Source: Diphasiastrum complanatum | Taxonomy: Eukaryota; Streptophyta; Lycopodiopsida; Lycopodiales; Lycopodiaceae | Assembly (NCBI GenBank): GCA_029204225.1 | Contig: CM055096.1 | Coordinates: forward strand, 59,454,397 to 59,518,396 | Length of the DNA: 64,000 nucleotides | Direction: 5' to 3' | In this document: in pieces, positions 11,592 through 23,316 of the stretch | Layout of the letters: each line of letters starts with the position of its first letter | How positions within the stretch are numbered: position 1 is the first letter of the stretch | Notes under the pieces: model-generated | What the model saw: only the letters and a program-made list of their open reading frames with translations | What the model was told of the DNA's origin: nothing | The model's database searches: none | Made by a program: the position numbers and the translations under genes

Positions 11592-13524
11592 TCACACTCC
11601 CTCTTCAACTAATTTTAGCATAGACTTTGAGAACACTCCAAGTGAAGTACTATGCTTCATGAACAAGTCCTTTCCCAATGCTTTGGTGATATCAGCTACA
11701 CATTCCCTTGAGGACACATGTTGAAGCTCCACCTCCTTTGCCAAGACTTGCTCCCTCACAAAGTGATATGCCACCTCAATATGCTTGCTCCTAGCATGAA
11801 AGATAGGATTGGTTGTGTAATACCATATTACATGCCTATTTTTCTTCAAGTAGTAATTCATGATGCAAAATACCAATTAACCTACTCAAGAGATGAAAGA
11901 TAATCACCGAATATGTAAAAAAGTGTTAAGCTTAGCACACCAACTCCTTGGTGCTTTCTTAAGGCCATATAAGCTCTTTTGTAGAGGACACACATGATTT
12001 GGCTTTGTAGGTGAAATGTAGCTCTTAGGTTGCTCCATGTACACTTCCTCCTCAAGATCACCATTCAAAAAAGCATTTGTGATATCCAATTTCCATAGAT
12101 CCCATCCATAAAGAGTAGCAAGAGAGATGATGACCCGAATTCTTACCATCTTTGCCACGGGTGCAAAGGTTTCATCATAGTCAATACCATGTTCTTGAGA
12201 ATATCCTTTTGCCACCAACCTTGCCTTATGCTTATTGATAGATCCATCTTGGTTTGTCTTCACCTTGAAGATCCATTTACACCCAATAGCTTTCTTGTCC
12301 TTAGGTAACTCCACAATCTCCATGTTTCATTCTTCTTAAGAGCTTGATACTCAAGATCCATTGCTTGGATCCACTCCTCTTTGTTCCTTGCTTCATCTAC
12401 ACAAGTAGGTTCATCAAAAGGGGTTAGGAAAACAAAGTGGGTACCTCAACAACTTGCTTAACTTTCTCATCATATGTGAGCCTTGAAGGCATTAGTCTTT
12501 CCCTTGATGTTCTCCTTGGCTTTTGACTTGATGAAGGTCCATCATCATCACCATCTAAAGTAAGATCCTTTACATCAACATCAAGAATGTTAGATCCATC
12601 CACAACATCATCACTTGAAGACACCCTTGGAATATTCCCCTCATAAAAAATGACATCTCTACCAATAATCACCTTATTAGTAGTAAAAATGTAAACCTTG
12701 TAGGGTTTACTCACCTCACTATATCCAACAAATATACCTTTCCTTGAAGATGGATCCTTCTTTTTCCTATCATCAAGAGTTATATTGACATATCAAGTAC
12801 ATCCAAAAGTTTTAGAAACATTGACACTTGGTCTCCTCTTGAATATCATCTCAAATTGTGTTCTTCCATCCAATATAGCACTCGGCCACCTATTGCATAG
12901 AAAGTTAGCACACAACAAAGCTTGATCCCAAAATGGTTTTGGAAGATTAGCACCTAACCTCATGGCTTTGGCACTTTCACATAAAGTCCTATTCTTCCTC
13001 TCGGCCACTCCATTTTGTTGTGATGTCCTTGGAGTTGTGTGACTTTGACAAAGCACAAGACTCCAAACATGATTGATGCTACTTAAGGAACTTGGAGGAC
13101 CAATCAAAACTTGCTTTTTAGCCATGACCTCCAATGAATTGAAGGAGAGTTGGCCCATCCTTTTATGCCAAACCTCTTGAATAGGTATTTGCTCACTTGC
13201 CACAAATCCAACTTGGTTAGCAATAACACAAACATCTAGTTTGAATAACTACCCTTGCCTTTTACCTTTTGCAATCAAGATATCCTTCCTTTTGATCATG
13301 CAAGCATCTCCATCAAACTCAACTTTGAAACCCTTACTTAGCAATTGACTCACACTTAGTAAATTCTTGGTAATGGAAGGTATGAACAAAATATCCTTCA
13401 AATGAATATTACTATTTGTAGAGAGATAAATAGGAATTGTGCCAATCTCTTTGATTGCACACTCACCATCATTGGCCATGTAGATAACCTTCTTGTCATC
13501 TTCTAAGAGGATTCTAAGATACAT
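11592..13524 (-). pseudogene. Ty1/copia pol remnant (protease to RNase H)
   Basis: Minus-strand pieces run in copia order. 13524-13249 is the end of the protease and linker (LLSVSQLLSKGFKVEF). 13203-12793 is integrase, with the zinc-finger start VWHKRMGQLS fused almost directly to TSQQNGVAERKNRT, so the first part of the DDE core is deleted. 12714-12424 is the integrase-RT linker. 12323-11904 is RT, with GCKWIFKVKTNQDG and LDITNAFLNGDLEEEVYM. 11876-11592 ends with the RNase H tail (ARSKHIEVAYHFVREQ). The YVDD block is missing. The element reverse-transcribed and integrated its RNA in the past; this copy is dead. Confidence 0.85.
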
Positions 13525-13968
13525 CTCGGGTACATTGGATTTTGGGATTCTATATAGAGGAGATGTGATTAACCTTCATGCATTTAGTGATTCAGATTTT
13601 GTAGGGGACAAGAGGGATAGGAAATCAACAAGTGCCTATTCAACTTTCATGGGAGAAGGTGTGGTTTCATGGCTTTTCAAAAGCAAGAAACTATATCTCT
13701 ATCTTCAACCAAGGCCGAGTACAAAGCTTTGACAACCACTACAACAAAGGAGGTACTTTGGATCAAGAGATTATTGGTGGAGCTAAAGATCATGGATTCA
13801 GAGGAGGCACCAATCATCTACAATGACAATATATCAGCCCAACACCTTGCATCTAACCCAATCTTCCATGCAAGATCTAAGCACATTGAGATATGCCATC
13901 CCTTTGTGAGAGAAATGGTGCAAGCCAAGGAGATTCTTTTGAGCATGTTCCAAGCAATGAATGTGTAG
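13493..13968 (+). pseudogene. Copia RNase H fragment on the opposite strand
   Basis: Plus-strand sequence encodes ILRYISGTLDFGI, SDSDFVGDKRDRKSTS and, after a frameshift, TISLSSTKAEYKAL and ARSKHIEICHPFVREM: the RNase H region of a copia element similar to the one just left of it. It abuts that minus-strand element head to head near 13505 and runs straight into the right inverted-repeat arm at about 13983. It is a fragment without LTR. Confidence 0.85.
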
Positions 13969-14289
13969 CTGATCTACTTACTAAACTTTCATATCCAATC
14001 TTGATATCCACGATTAATGAAGATCAACCATATCCTAGAACAAAACCAATTGCAAATATACTTTCAAGTGAGATGGATATATCTCTTATGGAGCTCTTAC
14101 ATCTTGTACGTCATGGAAAAGAAGTTTTGATAGGACATTTAACATATCCAAAATCGAAGATTTAGCTAGAACCTTTATATTGTGTCATATTTGATGAATT
14201 AAATAAAATTCTCAATATAGGGGTAGTGTGGAAAAGTGAACAACGTAATATCACTTTTCAATCAAGCATAAGAAATCTAACAAAGAAGC

Positions 14290-14580
14290 AGTATTAATAG
14301 ATGGTAAATCTGGTGTGAATCTAATTTTTTTCAAGTTATACGAGAAATGGGGGCTTTCAAAGTTGAAACTTACAAATTTTGTAATCAAATTGGTTATTCA
14401 ATTGGGTGTAGTAAGCCAAAAGAAGTAATAAAAGATATTCTAATAAAAGTAGCAAGTGTTAAATTTGTTATTACCTTTGTGGTAATGGATATCCTTGAAG
14501 CACCCTCAGTTTATTAGATATTGTTGGGTCATCCATAGTTAGAAGTTACACAAGTGATTCATAACTAAATAAACAAGCAA
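14290..14580 (+). pseudogene. Decayed gypsy retropepsin region (right arm copy)
   Basis: From 14291 the plus strand reads VLIDGKSGVNLI, the aspartic-protease active-site region of Ty3/gypsy Pol. Later sequence resembles the conserved LLGHPWL phrase (14520-14545). Frameshifts and stops show decay. It is the mirror image of the copy in the left arm. Confidence 0.55.
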
Positions 14581-16094
14581 TATTATTTTAAAAAATTGTG
14601 AGTGAGTAGTCAAATTGGATCCAAGCACTTGGACAACTACACCAGTGTGGCCAAAAGGTGATGATGATTCTTCAACCACTAATCATACTATAGATCGTGA
14701 AAATAAGATGTTGGAAATTCAATAATGTAAATTGGTACCAAACATTAGCAATTGTTGATTGCACAACATGCTACATATGTCACCATGATGAAAGATTGGA
14801 AGTGAGCATTACACCTCCTAATGAGCGCACTCTTGATATGTCATTACATATGAGGTAGATATGATGGACGTGACTTGGACTTTAGTTCATCAAATTTAAG
14901 ATCCAATAGAAGATAAACTCATACCAGTTGGTCATGTTTTATCTTATAATGAGGAGATTGAGTTAACTGATGAGCAAATTTTATGCCATATGGATCCTAC
15001 TAGACTTGGGGTCCTGATAGACCTCCATCAAAGCCACATAATGCAGTTGTTTCGAAAGATGTCAAACCTACAATAGCTACGACAGAAGCAGACGAAACAA
15101 CATTACAATAATATTCTTAAATGGAGTAATCTCCCAAATAAGACAATTATGAAGGTAGATTTTAACATTAGTGACCATGTTGTTGCAATACAAAAGTTGA
15201 ACAAAAAAGAAAGAGAGATTCAGATATTGATGAAGATAATTTTTTGAGTTGCAAATCAACTAAAAAAAATCCTCAATGGCAAAAAAATTGTTCTAAAAAA
15301 GCAGTCGATTACAAAAGTATTGGTAACTTGTACTTAGTTTGATCTTGACATATTTTTTCTTTCTTTTTTGACTTTCTTATTTTTTATTAGTTATTTTGTA
15401 CTTTACTTTTAAAAATACAATTGGCAAAAAAAAAAGAAAAAAATGATGAAAAATATCAAAAAAAAAAAATCATAAGAAACATATAAAAACAACATTGTGG
15501 CATACCACAAAGACCTTGTCATTATTATGGTGTCTTGAGATTTTTAAATATTTGAAATGAGAAATGACCATTCAATAAGAATGAATGAAAGTTACTTAAT
15601 CATTTTTTATTTTGTATTATTGCAGTCAATTTTCAAAAATAACGAAAACTTTATTAATAAATATTTGTATTTGTACAACTAAATATAAATATTTTAAAAT
15701 TAATGTTCACGAAAGTACTAGTAAATTTCATGATGTAATATTTATGATTTCTTGATGCACATTCACAATTGTAAAAAATAAATATCACAATTTACTATGT
15801 ACGAATTGATGAAACTAATGATAAATTTTACAATTCTCAATTAAGGATTAAATTCACAAAAGTGGTCACAATTTATGCAATTAAATATTCACATTATTAC
15901 AATATGTATTAACGAATTTCATCATAAATATTTATGAGAGAATATCATGATTTGGTACTCATTGATTTCATGATTCGATATAATTAATGAAATTCACATT
16001 CGATATAAAAGCAAATCACGATTTGTTATTTACAATTGAATATTCACAATTTTAGTATTTACAAAAGTCGACATTTTTTATTCAAAATTGCACT

Positions 16095-16310
16095 ATATAT
16101 CACAATCAAAGTATTTAGAGTATTCCAATCAATATTTCGAGTATCACGATCAATAAATTTAGAGTGTCACGATTGGAATTCAGAGTATTACGATCAGTCT
16201 TCACAGTTTCACTATCAATATTCATAGTTTCACGATTAGTATTCACAATTTCACGATCAATATTCACAGTATTACGATCAAAATTCAGAGTATTCAAGTC
16301 TCAATATTCC
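16095..16310 (-). repeat. Minisatellite, mirrored copy
   Basis: Same 21-bp unit as at 948-1120, on the opposite strand. Unit number and base changes differ slightly between the two arms, so the copies have diverged since duplication. Confidence 0.7.
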
Positions 16311-16620
16311 CGTTTTAGTATTCATAGTTCAATCCAACAACTCCTCATCCAACCTGCAAAAAAGTCAAACACTGAGTAAACAAAGAAAAGAGATTGAGGA
16401 TGGTGAGTAGTAGCAGCATTAGATGAGAGAAAAGAAGAGAGCAAAACATAATTGAGCTTGCAAGTAACAAGAGAAGCTATGCGTTCTTTTTCTGACATGT
16501 CTCTTCTTTCAACACTTGCATGAAGAATAAAATGATTGTACAGAAGATTAGAAATCAATGACTAATTAGAATCTCATTAAAAGATGATAATGAAATCACT
16601 AATGGAAGCCCAAAAAGTGA

Positions 16621-17457
16621 TTACTCAAACTCCGCTGCATGCTCCAATAAATAATTTGCAGCCAGTTGCTCCTTTTTATCACATAAAGAAAGGCTCCTAT
16701 AACAAGCACTCGATCAGATTCCATCAATTCAAGATGCAGAATAGAAAGCATATCAGAGGAAAATTTTCAAACAAAATAATACTATGAAAACTATATATCA
16801 TTAGTGAAGAATCATACCGATCGATGGCTTTACTCTCTTCTAGTGTCACATTGAGAGTTTGTGGCATTGCTCCAGCTAAATTTCCAAACAAATCCATGCA
16901 ATAAGCATTGTTTGAAGCTAATTCCTGAACACATTCGGTTGGTCGAATTGTTTAAGAAACTGTATAAAGAAAAATTTCTCTGAGTCCATTATCCAGTCTT
17001 ACAAATTATGTAGTTACCTCCACCTAGCCATCAATATTGATAAATAAAAACATGAGAGATTTAATTGCAACCAACCTACAAAGTGTGGAGATTGGCTTGA
17101 ACCATCGAACGTAGTGCTTGAAAGTGAAAAATGAAAAGATTAGGATTTATGGCAAAAAACTCCATACGATATTTGCAACTTCACATACTAGTCCAAATTC
17201 TTTTATTGATTATTCATTTTCAAAAGAATTTGTAGATTACTCAACTGTCTAACCTATGCTACTAGCTATCAGAAGAATACAAATATTAGAAAGCCAATAC
17301 GTTTTCAAAACTTTCAGATTCATGGTCAAGTATTTACCTGGGGATTGTTTCGCAGAAAATCCAACGTCCCAGGAACACCTCCAGCACCTGCTATTCCTGG
17401 CATGCCTTGCAAACACCCAAGAAAATCTATCCAATTTTCTATATGAAGCTCATAACT
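16621..17457 (-). pseudogene. RAD23: RAD23-like ubiquitin receptor, C-terminal pseudogene
   Basis: Intact RAD23 proteins shuttle ubiquitinated proteins to the proteasome and bind XPC/RAD4. Five exon-like blocks are in order on the minus strand. 17457-17338 ends GGVPGTLDFLRNNPQ, leading into the XPC-binding domain. About 17120-17065 reads FQALRSMVQANLHTL, then a stop. About 16970-16940 resembles FLKQFDQPN. 16930-16815 reads LAGAMPQTLNVTLEESKAID. About 16735-16621 is the last UBA domain, ending KKEQLAANYLLEHAAEFE and a TAA. Breaks: the second block lacks an AG acceptor, a frame change separates the third and fourth, the last block has a one-base deletion before the CDKKE stretch and a damaged acceptor, and the ubiquitin-like and first UBA domains are absent. 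Confidence 0.75.
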
Positions 17458-17947
17458 CTGAAAAGTACAAATTAGATATTGTCGTCAAACCTCTCAGATC
17501 GTGAACGACTATGAGCGTCCACAGAGTAACCGTTGAAAACCAAAGTTGAACAGAAACTTAGTCGACTGTAATAAAAATAAAATTTCAAGATTGACATGAC
17601 ATCAAAGCATCCACTGATCAAACTATTATTACAACCTTGAGATTTATTGCAGATCAAGACAGAATTTCAGAGCTCTAAAAATTACAGCACTAAGTTTACT
17701 TTGGAGTCCCAAGAGATCAAAACCTCTGTAGAGACCATCTCCTGGAAGAGGAAATATTCATAGAAAGTTGGAACTTTGAATCATCATAAAGAATACAAAG
17801 CATTGTGACTAAACAAGCTGAGAAATTTTCTGATGCAAACTATCTAGGAAGCTCAGACTTTCATCCTAAGTTATTGGTTCAGCGTGGCCAAGCGGGTGCG
17901 GATGAGCTGCTATCTCTTGCACATCGAGTTATGGTTGAGCAGCCTCG

Positions 17948-18238
17948 TTGATAAGGATCAACAGGTCTAGATGCAGATCTGATCCTGAGTCGTCCCTGCT
18001 ACTTCTTGCTCTTTTAGCTACTTCTGACTGGTGTAAACTATGGCAACTCTCGTGTAAGGATGAACGTGCTGCTATAGATAAATTATCTAGAATTCATAGA
18101 TCTCTTGACATAATGGAGGAGAGTGACTCAAAAATGATTGATGAATTTGAAAGAAATTCTCTTTTTATCTTAAACAGATTTGCTGAACTTCATGGGTTGG
18201 AGTCTAGTACTTTGCATAGAACTCCGAGAAACCCCTAA
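17948..18238 (+). CDS. Unrecognised 96-residue open frame
   Basis: An open frame with protein-like composition in its second half (DKLSRIHRSLDIMEESDSKM, then a charged, probably helical stretch). No domain is recognised. It lies between the RAD23 pseudogene and a chromovirus LTR and may be a fragment of a longer gene or transposon product, or a chance frame. Confidence 0.2.
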   Translation: MIRINRSRCRSDPESSLLLLALLATSDWCKLWQLSCKDERAAIDKLSRIHRSLDIMEESDSKMIDEFERNSLFILNRFAELHGLESSTLHRTPRNP

Positions 18239-18247
18239 ACCACTAGG

Positions 18248-18533
18248 TGCCGGTCAACAAGAAAACCAAACGCTCACGATCCACCCCATCGGCCATCTCC
18301 TACCTCAGGATAGCACTCCTCCTGGCTGTGCACACCGTGCTCTCCATCCACCTTCTCCTAGATAGATAGAATGAATGGATTCAGACCTCCTCTCCTTGTA
18401 TACCTCCAAGGTAGTAGTCTGCAAGCCCACTAGCACACATCCAGGTTCACGAGTCACTGGTCAAGTCAACGGGCCCAATCATTGTTTGGTTTTAAGTTGG
18501 GTTTTGGGACGCAAGGGAGTTAGGTCCCTGACA
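18248..18533 (-). mobile_element. Probable 3' LTR of a chromovirus
   Basis: On the minus strand a purine tract (18548-18534, TTTAAGGGAGAGAGAA) just after the pol stop is followed by TGTCAGGGACC, and a fitting CCGGCA end lies at 18248. No second LTR is present in the window, so the inner end is a best guess. Confidence 0.5.
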
Positions 18534-18560
18534 TTCTCTCTCCCTTAAAAGATTCCTCTT

Positions 18561-18857
18561 CTAAGGAAGGAAATCTAGGAATCTCAGTCTAAGGTCTCGC
18601 TCCTTTTCCCAAGTGTCATCGTCTTCGGAGCTTCCTTTCCAACGAACCAAGTACTCAGTTACTTGCCGGTTTCTGAGCCCACAATGACGTACATCAACAA
18701 TGGCCTGTGGTTATGAAAGTACAAAGGATGTCAGATCCTCAAGTTGAACTAAGTCCCTCTGAAGAATCAACTCATCCCTTCCACCAAGTCGTTCCTTTAA
18801 ATGACTAATGTGAAAAACTGAATGAACCTTGACACCATGAGGAAGTTCTCTGATATT
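18561..18857 (-). pseudogene. Ty3/gypsy integrase C-terminus with chromodomain
   Basis: Minus-strand reading starts GVKVHSVFHISHLKE, the integrase C-terminal GPY/F-to-chromodomain linker. It ends with a chromodomain: TEYLVRWKGSSEDDDTWE, then FLDFLP and a stop. The chromodomain of chromoviruses steers integration to heterochromatin by binding histone marks. One in-frame stop lies between the linker and the chromodomain, and everything 5' of the linker is lost, cut off near 18857. Confidence 0.85.
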
Positions 18858-19700
18858 TCACAAAGTCGAAACAGATAAAATCTGAGATTGGAAGGCTTGA
18901 AAGTATATCAGAAGGCTGTGTGAGAGCTTTGGAAAAGTTCGGTCGCGAAAAAAAATTGGCAAGAGTTTTGCTAGCACAAGTGAGAAATGAAATTGAAATT
19001 TAGCCCTTTTATAGGCTAATTTGGAGGTTCTATTAGACAAATGTCAGTTCAGGACAAAAATTTGCAGGCATGCTCAGTATTGTGAAAATAGCTTCTAGAA
19101 TTCTCGGCAAAGGTTCCTGACCAATGGTGTAGCTCGGCGAAGGTTCTGTAAGTCAACCCTTGCCTAGGTGCATCCTTCACCTAGGTACTGCATTTAATGA
19201 AAATTTTCAAGGTTTCAACCTATGCCCAATTTAATTTTGGTGTTCTGAATCCATTTGTCAAGTCGACGAAGGTTCATACTGAGTGTAGCATGCTCGGTGA
19301 AGGTTCCCAAAGTGGCATCTCTCTGAACTCTCGCCTAGTTTCAAAACAGGTACTTCCTCTGCAAACCAACTTTCGTCCAACTCAATATAAGTAGATTGAG
19401 TTGGATGTATCATCTAACAACTCGACGAAGGTTCATATGACCATTTGTTCAAGATCTGATAAAACAATGATTTTTTAGTGATTTTTCATAAAAAAATTAA
19501 TTCTTGAAAATACTTTCCTTCTTCTTTTTCTGATCTGATGACTTTCTTGACTTTTGCTCATCATTCTTGTACTTCTCTCTTTTTCTTTTTTCATTTGAAT
19601 ATTGTCTTTTCCAAAAAAAATAAGCAACAAGTAATGAAAAAAAACAAAATTGTAAAACAAAAAAAGTAAAAATGAGTAAATCTTCAATTACGCTAGTAGA
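18858..19700 (-). mobile_element. Probable 3' LTR/UTR of gypsy element G1
   Basis: Non-coding sequence downstream of the G1 integrase with several copies of the word GAACCTTCGCCGA or close variants (in element orientation) at about 19100-19430. The same word recurs at 22590-22890 next to gag and in the 3' region of element G2 (40500-40760), so it marks the LTR or UTR of this family. Exact ends were not found. Confidence 0.4.
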
Positions 19701-20640
19701 TCTGGTTGCCAAAACTTGCGTAATCGGCTACCGTTCAGTGGGGTATCAAATCTTCTACCATCCAGGTGTTCCAAGATAACTGTTCCGTACGATAATATCT
19801 CTTTAACTCTGTATGGTCCACCTATAAATTTCAATTTTTTTTTGATCAATTTTTTTGTACATCAAAGCTAGATCTCCTTCATTTAGATCTTTCTTATGTA
19901 AACGACGATCATGTCATGCCTTACGTCAGACTTTCTTTACTAGTGCATGAACTACCATCAATCTAGTTTCACAAAGTTTATGCAAAGCCTCATGATGCAG
20001 TTGTAGAGATTTAGTATCATCCAACCGTTCCGTGCTGCAATGCGTAAGGATGGTATTAAAAATTCGATCGGCATAGCTGCATCTTGACCATAGACAAGTT
20101 GAAATGATGTCTGGTTCGTACTAACTTTATAAGCTGTTCTGAATGTCCATAATGTTGCATGAAGTTTATGTTCCCAATTAGAACGAGTTGCTTCCATTGT
20201 CTTTGCCATGATATTTTAGAGAATCTTGATGGATGATTTTGCTTGTCCATTATCCCTTGGATTATACAGAGTACTAAACCGATGAATAACAAAAAAGTCC
20301 TCCAATAGACACTTGATCGTTTCGTTGACAAAATGTGTTCCACGGCCACTCACAATCTCAATAGGACACCCAAATCGAACAATGATGTTCTCATATAAAA
20401 ACTTAACCGTAGTCTTTGCATTGGCAACACGAACAACTCTTGCTTCGACCCACTAGGTCATATAATATGTTGCTACAATAATGTATCTGGCTTGAGTACC
20501 TCTTGCTGCAAGATGAATAGGACCAACATAATCAAGTCCCCATTTTTCAAATGGTACTTGTGCCAAAACCGCATGTAAAGGGATCATAGTTTTGTTTGCG
20601 ATGCTTTAGGTTCAGTCATCTTGAAGGGTTCTTCACGATG
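19700..20640 (-). pseudogene. Gypsy element G1 integrase
   Basis: Minus-strand sequence encodes the integrase core: FEKWGLDYVGPIH with the first catalytic Asp, FLYENIIVRFGCP, then VSGRGTHFVNET where the second catalytic Asp is Gly, and WEHKLHATLWTFRTAYK further on. Stops (for example before WVEAR) and frameshifts break it. It is closely related to the integrase at 38590-39690. Reverse transcriptase and RNase H are missing: gag-derived sequence joins directly upstream. Confidence 0.8.
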
Positions 20641-22343
20641 GTGCAATTGAGTTTTAACATCCGCTCATGGATTATGTAGATTTGATGGTGACATAAGTGA
20701 AGAAGGAATCTCTGCTGCAGCTTTGGTGGCTTCCAATGCTTCCTATTTTTGTAAGTCTTTGATCCACTGTCTCATGTTGTGGTATTTCTTCTTCTCAGAG
20801 TTGAGATTTGGATACACCCCTGATACGATAGGTAAATCAGTAGCTGGCACAGATTCAGTAGGTGTTGGATCAACGACAGCTCCTTTCTGCTTCTAAGCTT
20901 GTATGACAACCATCACTTGTGCACTTTATTCAATAGTTTGGACTGTTGGCCTTTGCTTACTCGTAATCATATTCAAAGGAGCAGTTACCGATGGTGGTTT
21001 TGGTCTTGTTGGACAGTCATTGTAACAATGTCCATAACCGCATTCCCGACAAAATGGAGTAAACTTTCTTTTATTCGGACATTCAACAATTCTGTGATTT
21101 TCTCCACATCCAAAGCATCCAAGTGGTGCTCTAGCCCACTATCTAGACTATTGTTGTTGTGCAATAGCATAGATAGCGTATTGCTCTGAAGAACCAGTCT
21201 CTTGATCAGTATTGTATCTCCATTGGTCATTACCAACCGAATATTCTGGTTCCATCATATTTGCAGAAGTAGCATGTTGTATTGGCGGAGCTAGCAAGGA
21301 TAATCGCTCAGGAAATCCAAGGCCATGGGCCTTACTATGAGGTCCCTTCCAATTTGGATTATGTCAATATTGGAATTTAGCATATCTTTGATGAATAACC
21401 CGAGGATTAAATGAGCAAAAAGCTGTATCATGTCCAGTAGAATTGCATAGATGACAATAAGTATTCATCATACATCGTTTCATCGTCAGACACTCATTTA
21501 TGGTGTGATTTCCAGCACAAATCGCACACCAAACATTTTCTTTGCCTGGAGATATTTTAATCGTCTTATCACTTGCTTTTTCAATCTTGGCATTCTGATC
21601 TTCCAATTATTTTTACTTTGCATTGAACTGTGACTTCATCTTCTCTAACTACCTTTGTTGCTTTTGGCCAAGTTTTTCGAATTCATCCATCATCAACTCG
21701 GCTGTTGCATTGATGTTTGTAGATGCAATAACTGTGGATGTTGTAGTCATTTACCCAGCTATATATGGCAACATTCCCATATTTGGTTCATCATCTGAAT
21801 CTTCATCTTCTTCGTGTTTTGCATCATCCATTGATGTATAATCAGCTCGTCGTTTAAGTCCTCATCTGATCTTGTTAGGTAGGCCTGCTAAGAACCACAT
21901 AATCATAGCGTCATTATTAATTAGTTCAGGATCACACTCTGATTTGAGATGCTTGACCCATTCAATGTAATCTCACACCCCTTCTCTCTTTCCCATTTTA
22001 ATTTTAAATTAAAAGTAGGAAATGATCTTTCAAGAACTTCTTGGTTTAAGTATTGTAATTAGGCTAGCCTTAATCACTTCCCAATCCACACGTTCAGTCT
22101 CATCTTGGTTGTAAAACCAATCTTGTGTCACTCCAGTTAAGGACATAGGAAATAGCTTAAGTTTATCTTGTGAAAAACTTCGCCATAAACCTCACACGAT
22201 TCAGCAAAGATTTTGAGAAATCTAACTTGATCAGATAACCCATTATATTCTGGCAACTCTAGATGAGGTATTTTTCTAACAATAGCTTGTGGAACAACAA
22301 TCGAAGGATCAGGTATCTCAATTTCAATATTTGAATCAGACAT
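20640..22343 (-). pseudogene. Gypsy element G1 gag with paired zinc knuckles
   Basis: Starts at the ATG at 22343 with an acidic N-terminus, then HLELPEYNGLSDQVRFLKIF as in gypsy capsid domains. Two CCHC-type knuckles lie at about 21545-21395 (CAICAGNHTINEC and CHLCNSTGHDTAFC). Two more at about 21130-20990 are read in another frame (CFGCGENHRIVEC and CRECGYGHCYNDC). Gag packages the element RNA. Frame changes between the blocks show it is not translatable as one protein. Downstream sequence is a proline/alanine-rich linker and then the integrase. Confidence 0.7.
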
Positions 22344-22960
22344 TCTTCCAAATTACTTTAGAAAAACAATAAGATTGGACCTAGATTTTTCAAATAACTC
22401 CTATTTTTGATCATATGTGTAAAAATTTATCACTTGACAATAATCAGATTTTGATTTTGAAAAAAAGATCTTGATCAAGCAATCAACACTCTAGAAATAT
22501 AAATTTCTCAGAATCAATGGCAAACTATAATAGAATCTTCCAAAAATTTGACAGTAGCTAGATCTGATAGATCAGAACTAAAAAGTAGTATCGGCGAAGG
22601 TTGACTCAGCAAGAGTTCTTTCACTACTATTTTGGATAAAAATTTCACTTATTTGGTTGTTTTTCACAAATCTGAAAAATCTAACCTTTGTCTGATTAAC
22701 CATAGATATCTGTTAATGATGATGCTAGGGTGGAACTGGCGAAGGTTCTTTATTTGGCAAACAATGACTTTTTGCAGCTTGGCAAGGATTAAGATAGACT
22801 TTTTGGATAATCCAAATGGATCTAAACTCAAAAATGATAGATTGCTATATTTGAAAATCTCAAGCAAATCGGTGAAGGTTCAGACGAAGGATCAAGAGTG
22901 ATATCGACCTCAACACTTAGTATTGCCTTTGCAAGGCAAGGCTAGTAAACATGAATCAGA
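22344..22960 (-). mobile_element. 5' leader/LTR region of gypsy element G1
   Basis: Lies upstream of the gag ATG in element orientation and carries the family's GAACCTTCGCC word at about 22591, 22740 and 22870 (seen on the plus strand as GGCGAAGGTTC). A GGGGGGG tract at 22980 lies just outside. No clear primer site was seen. Confidence 0.4.
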
Positions 22961-23198
22961 AAAAAAATCCTAATCTAGGGGGGGGAAAGTGCTGAAGGGG
23001 ATGATTTCATGCATGTTTTATGTATTTAATATGTGAGATTGTTTTAAACATTAAACTACATATTTGTGCATAAACAAATTACTCCAAATTCAAAAGCCCA
23101 CCAAATTGAAACGAGGCCATAACCAGTGTTGCTGGTCTTTAGAGCATTCTGGTTTAGGGCTTTTGATGATGATGCAGACCGGTTTTGGGACGATCTTG

Positions 23199-23316
23199 TG
23201 GGGAAAGGCCCTGCCCCGACGGCCTTCCGTGCTGGGAGGCCCCTTGCTCGAGGGTGGGGCCCTCGGGAAAGGGCACCCCCAGCACGGAAGGCCCGAGGGC
23301 TTGGGCCTTCCCTTGC
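23199..23316. repeat. GC-rich foldback hairpin, copy 1
   Basis: GGCCTTCCGTGCTGGG (23221-23236) is exactly complementary to 23278-23293, with a GC-rich loop. Outer parts (GGGAAAGGCCCTG at the left, GGGCCTTCCCTTG at the right) also pair in part. The surrounding sequence is AT-rich. Confidence 0.8.

Larger units (their letters stand above)
13983..16611 (-). repeat. Right arm of the large inverted repeat
   Basis: Reverse complement of 606-4043 minus the left-arm insertion. The inner boundary is AAACTTTCATATCC next to the copia RNase H fragment. The outer boundary is at about 16611, ten bases from the stop codon of the RAD23 pseudogene. It carries the mirrored gypsy protease region, AT-rich sequence and minisatellite. 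Confidence 0.85.

Noticed and set aside
17881-17955. tRNA-like words (GCGTGGCCAAGCGGGT)
   Set aside because: No matching acceptor stem, anticodon loop or T-arm could be folded around them.
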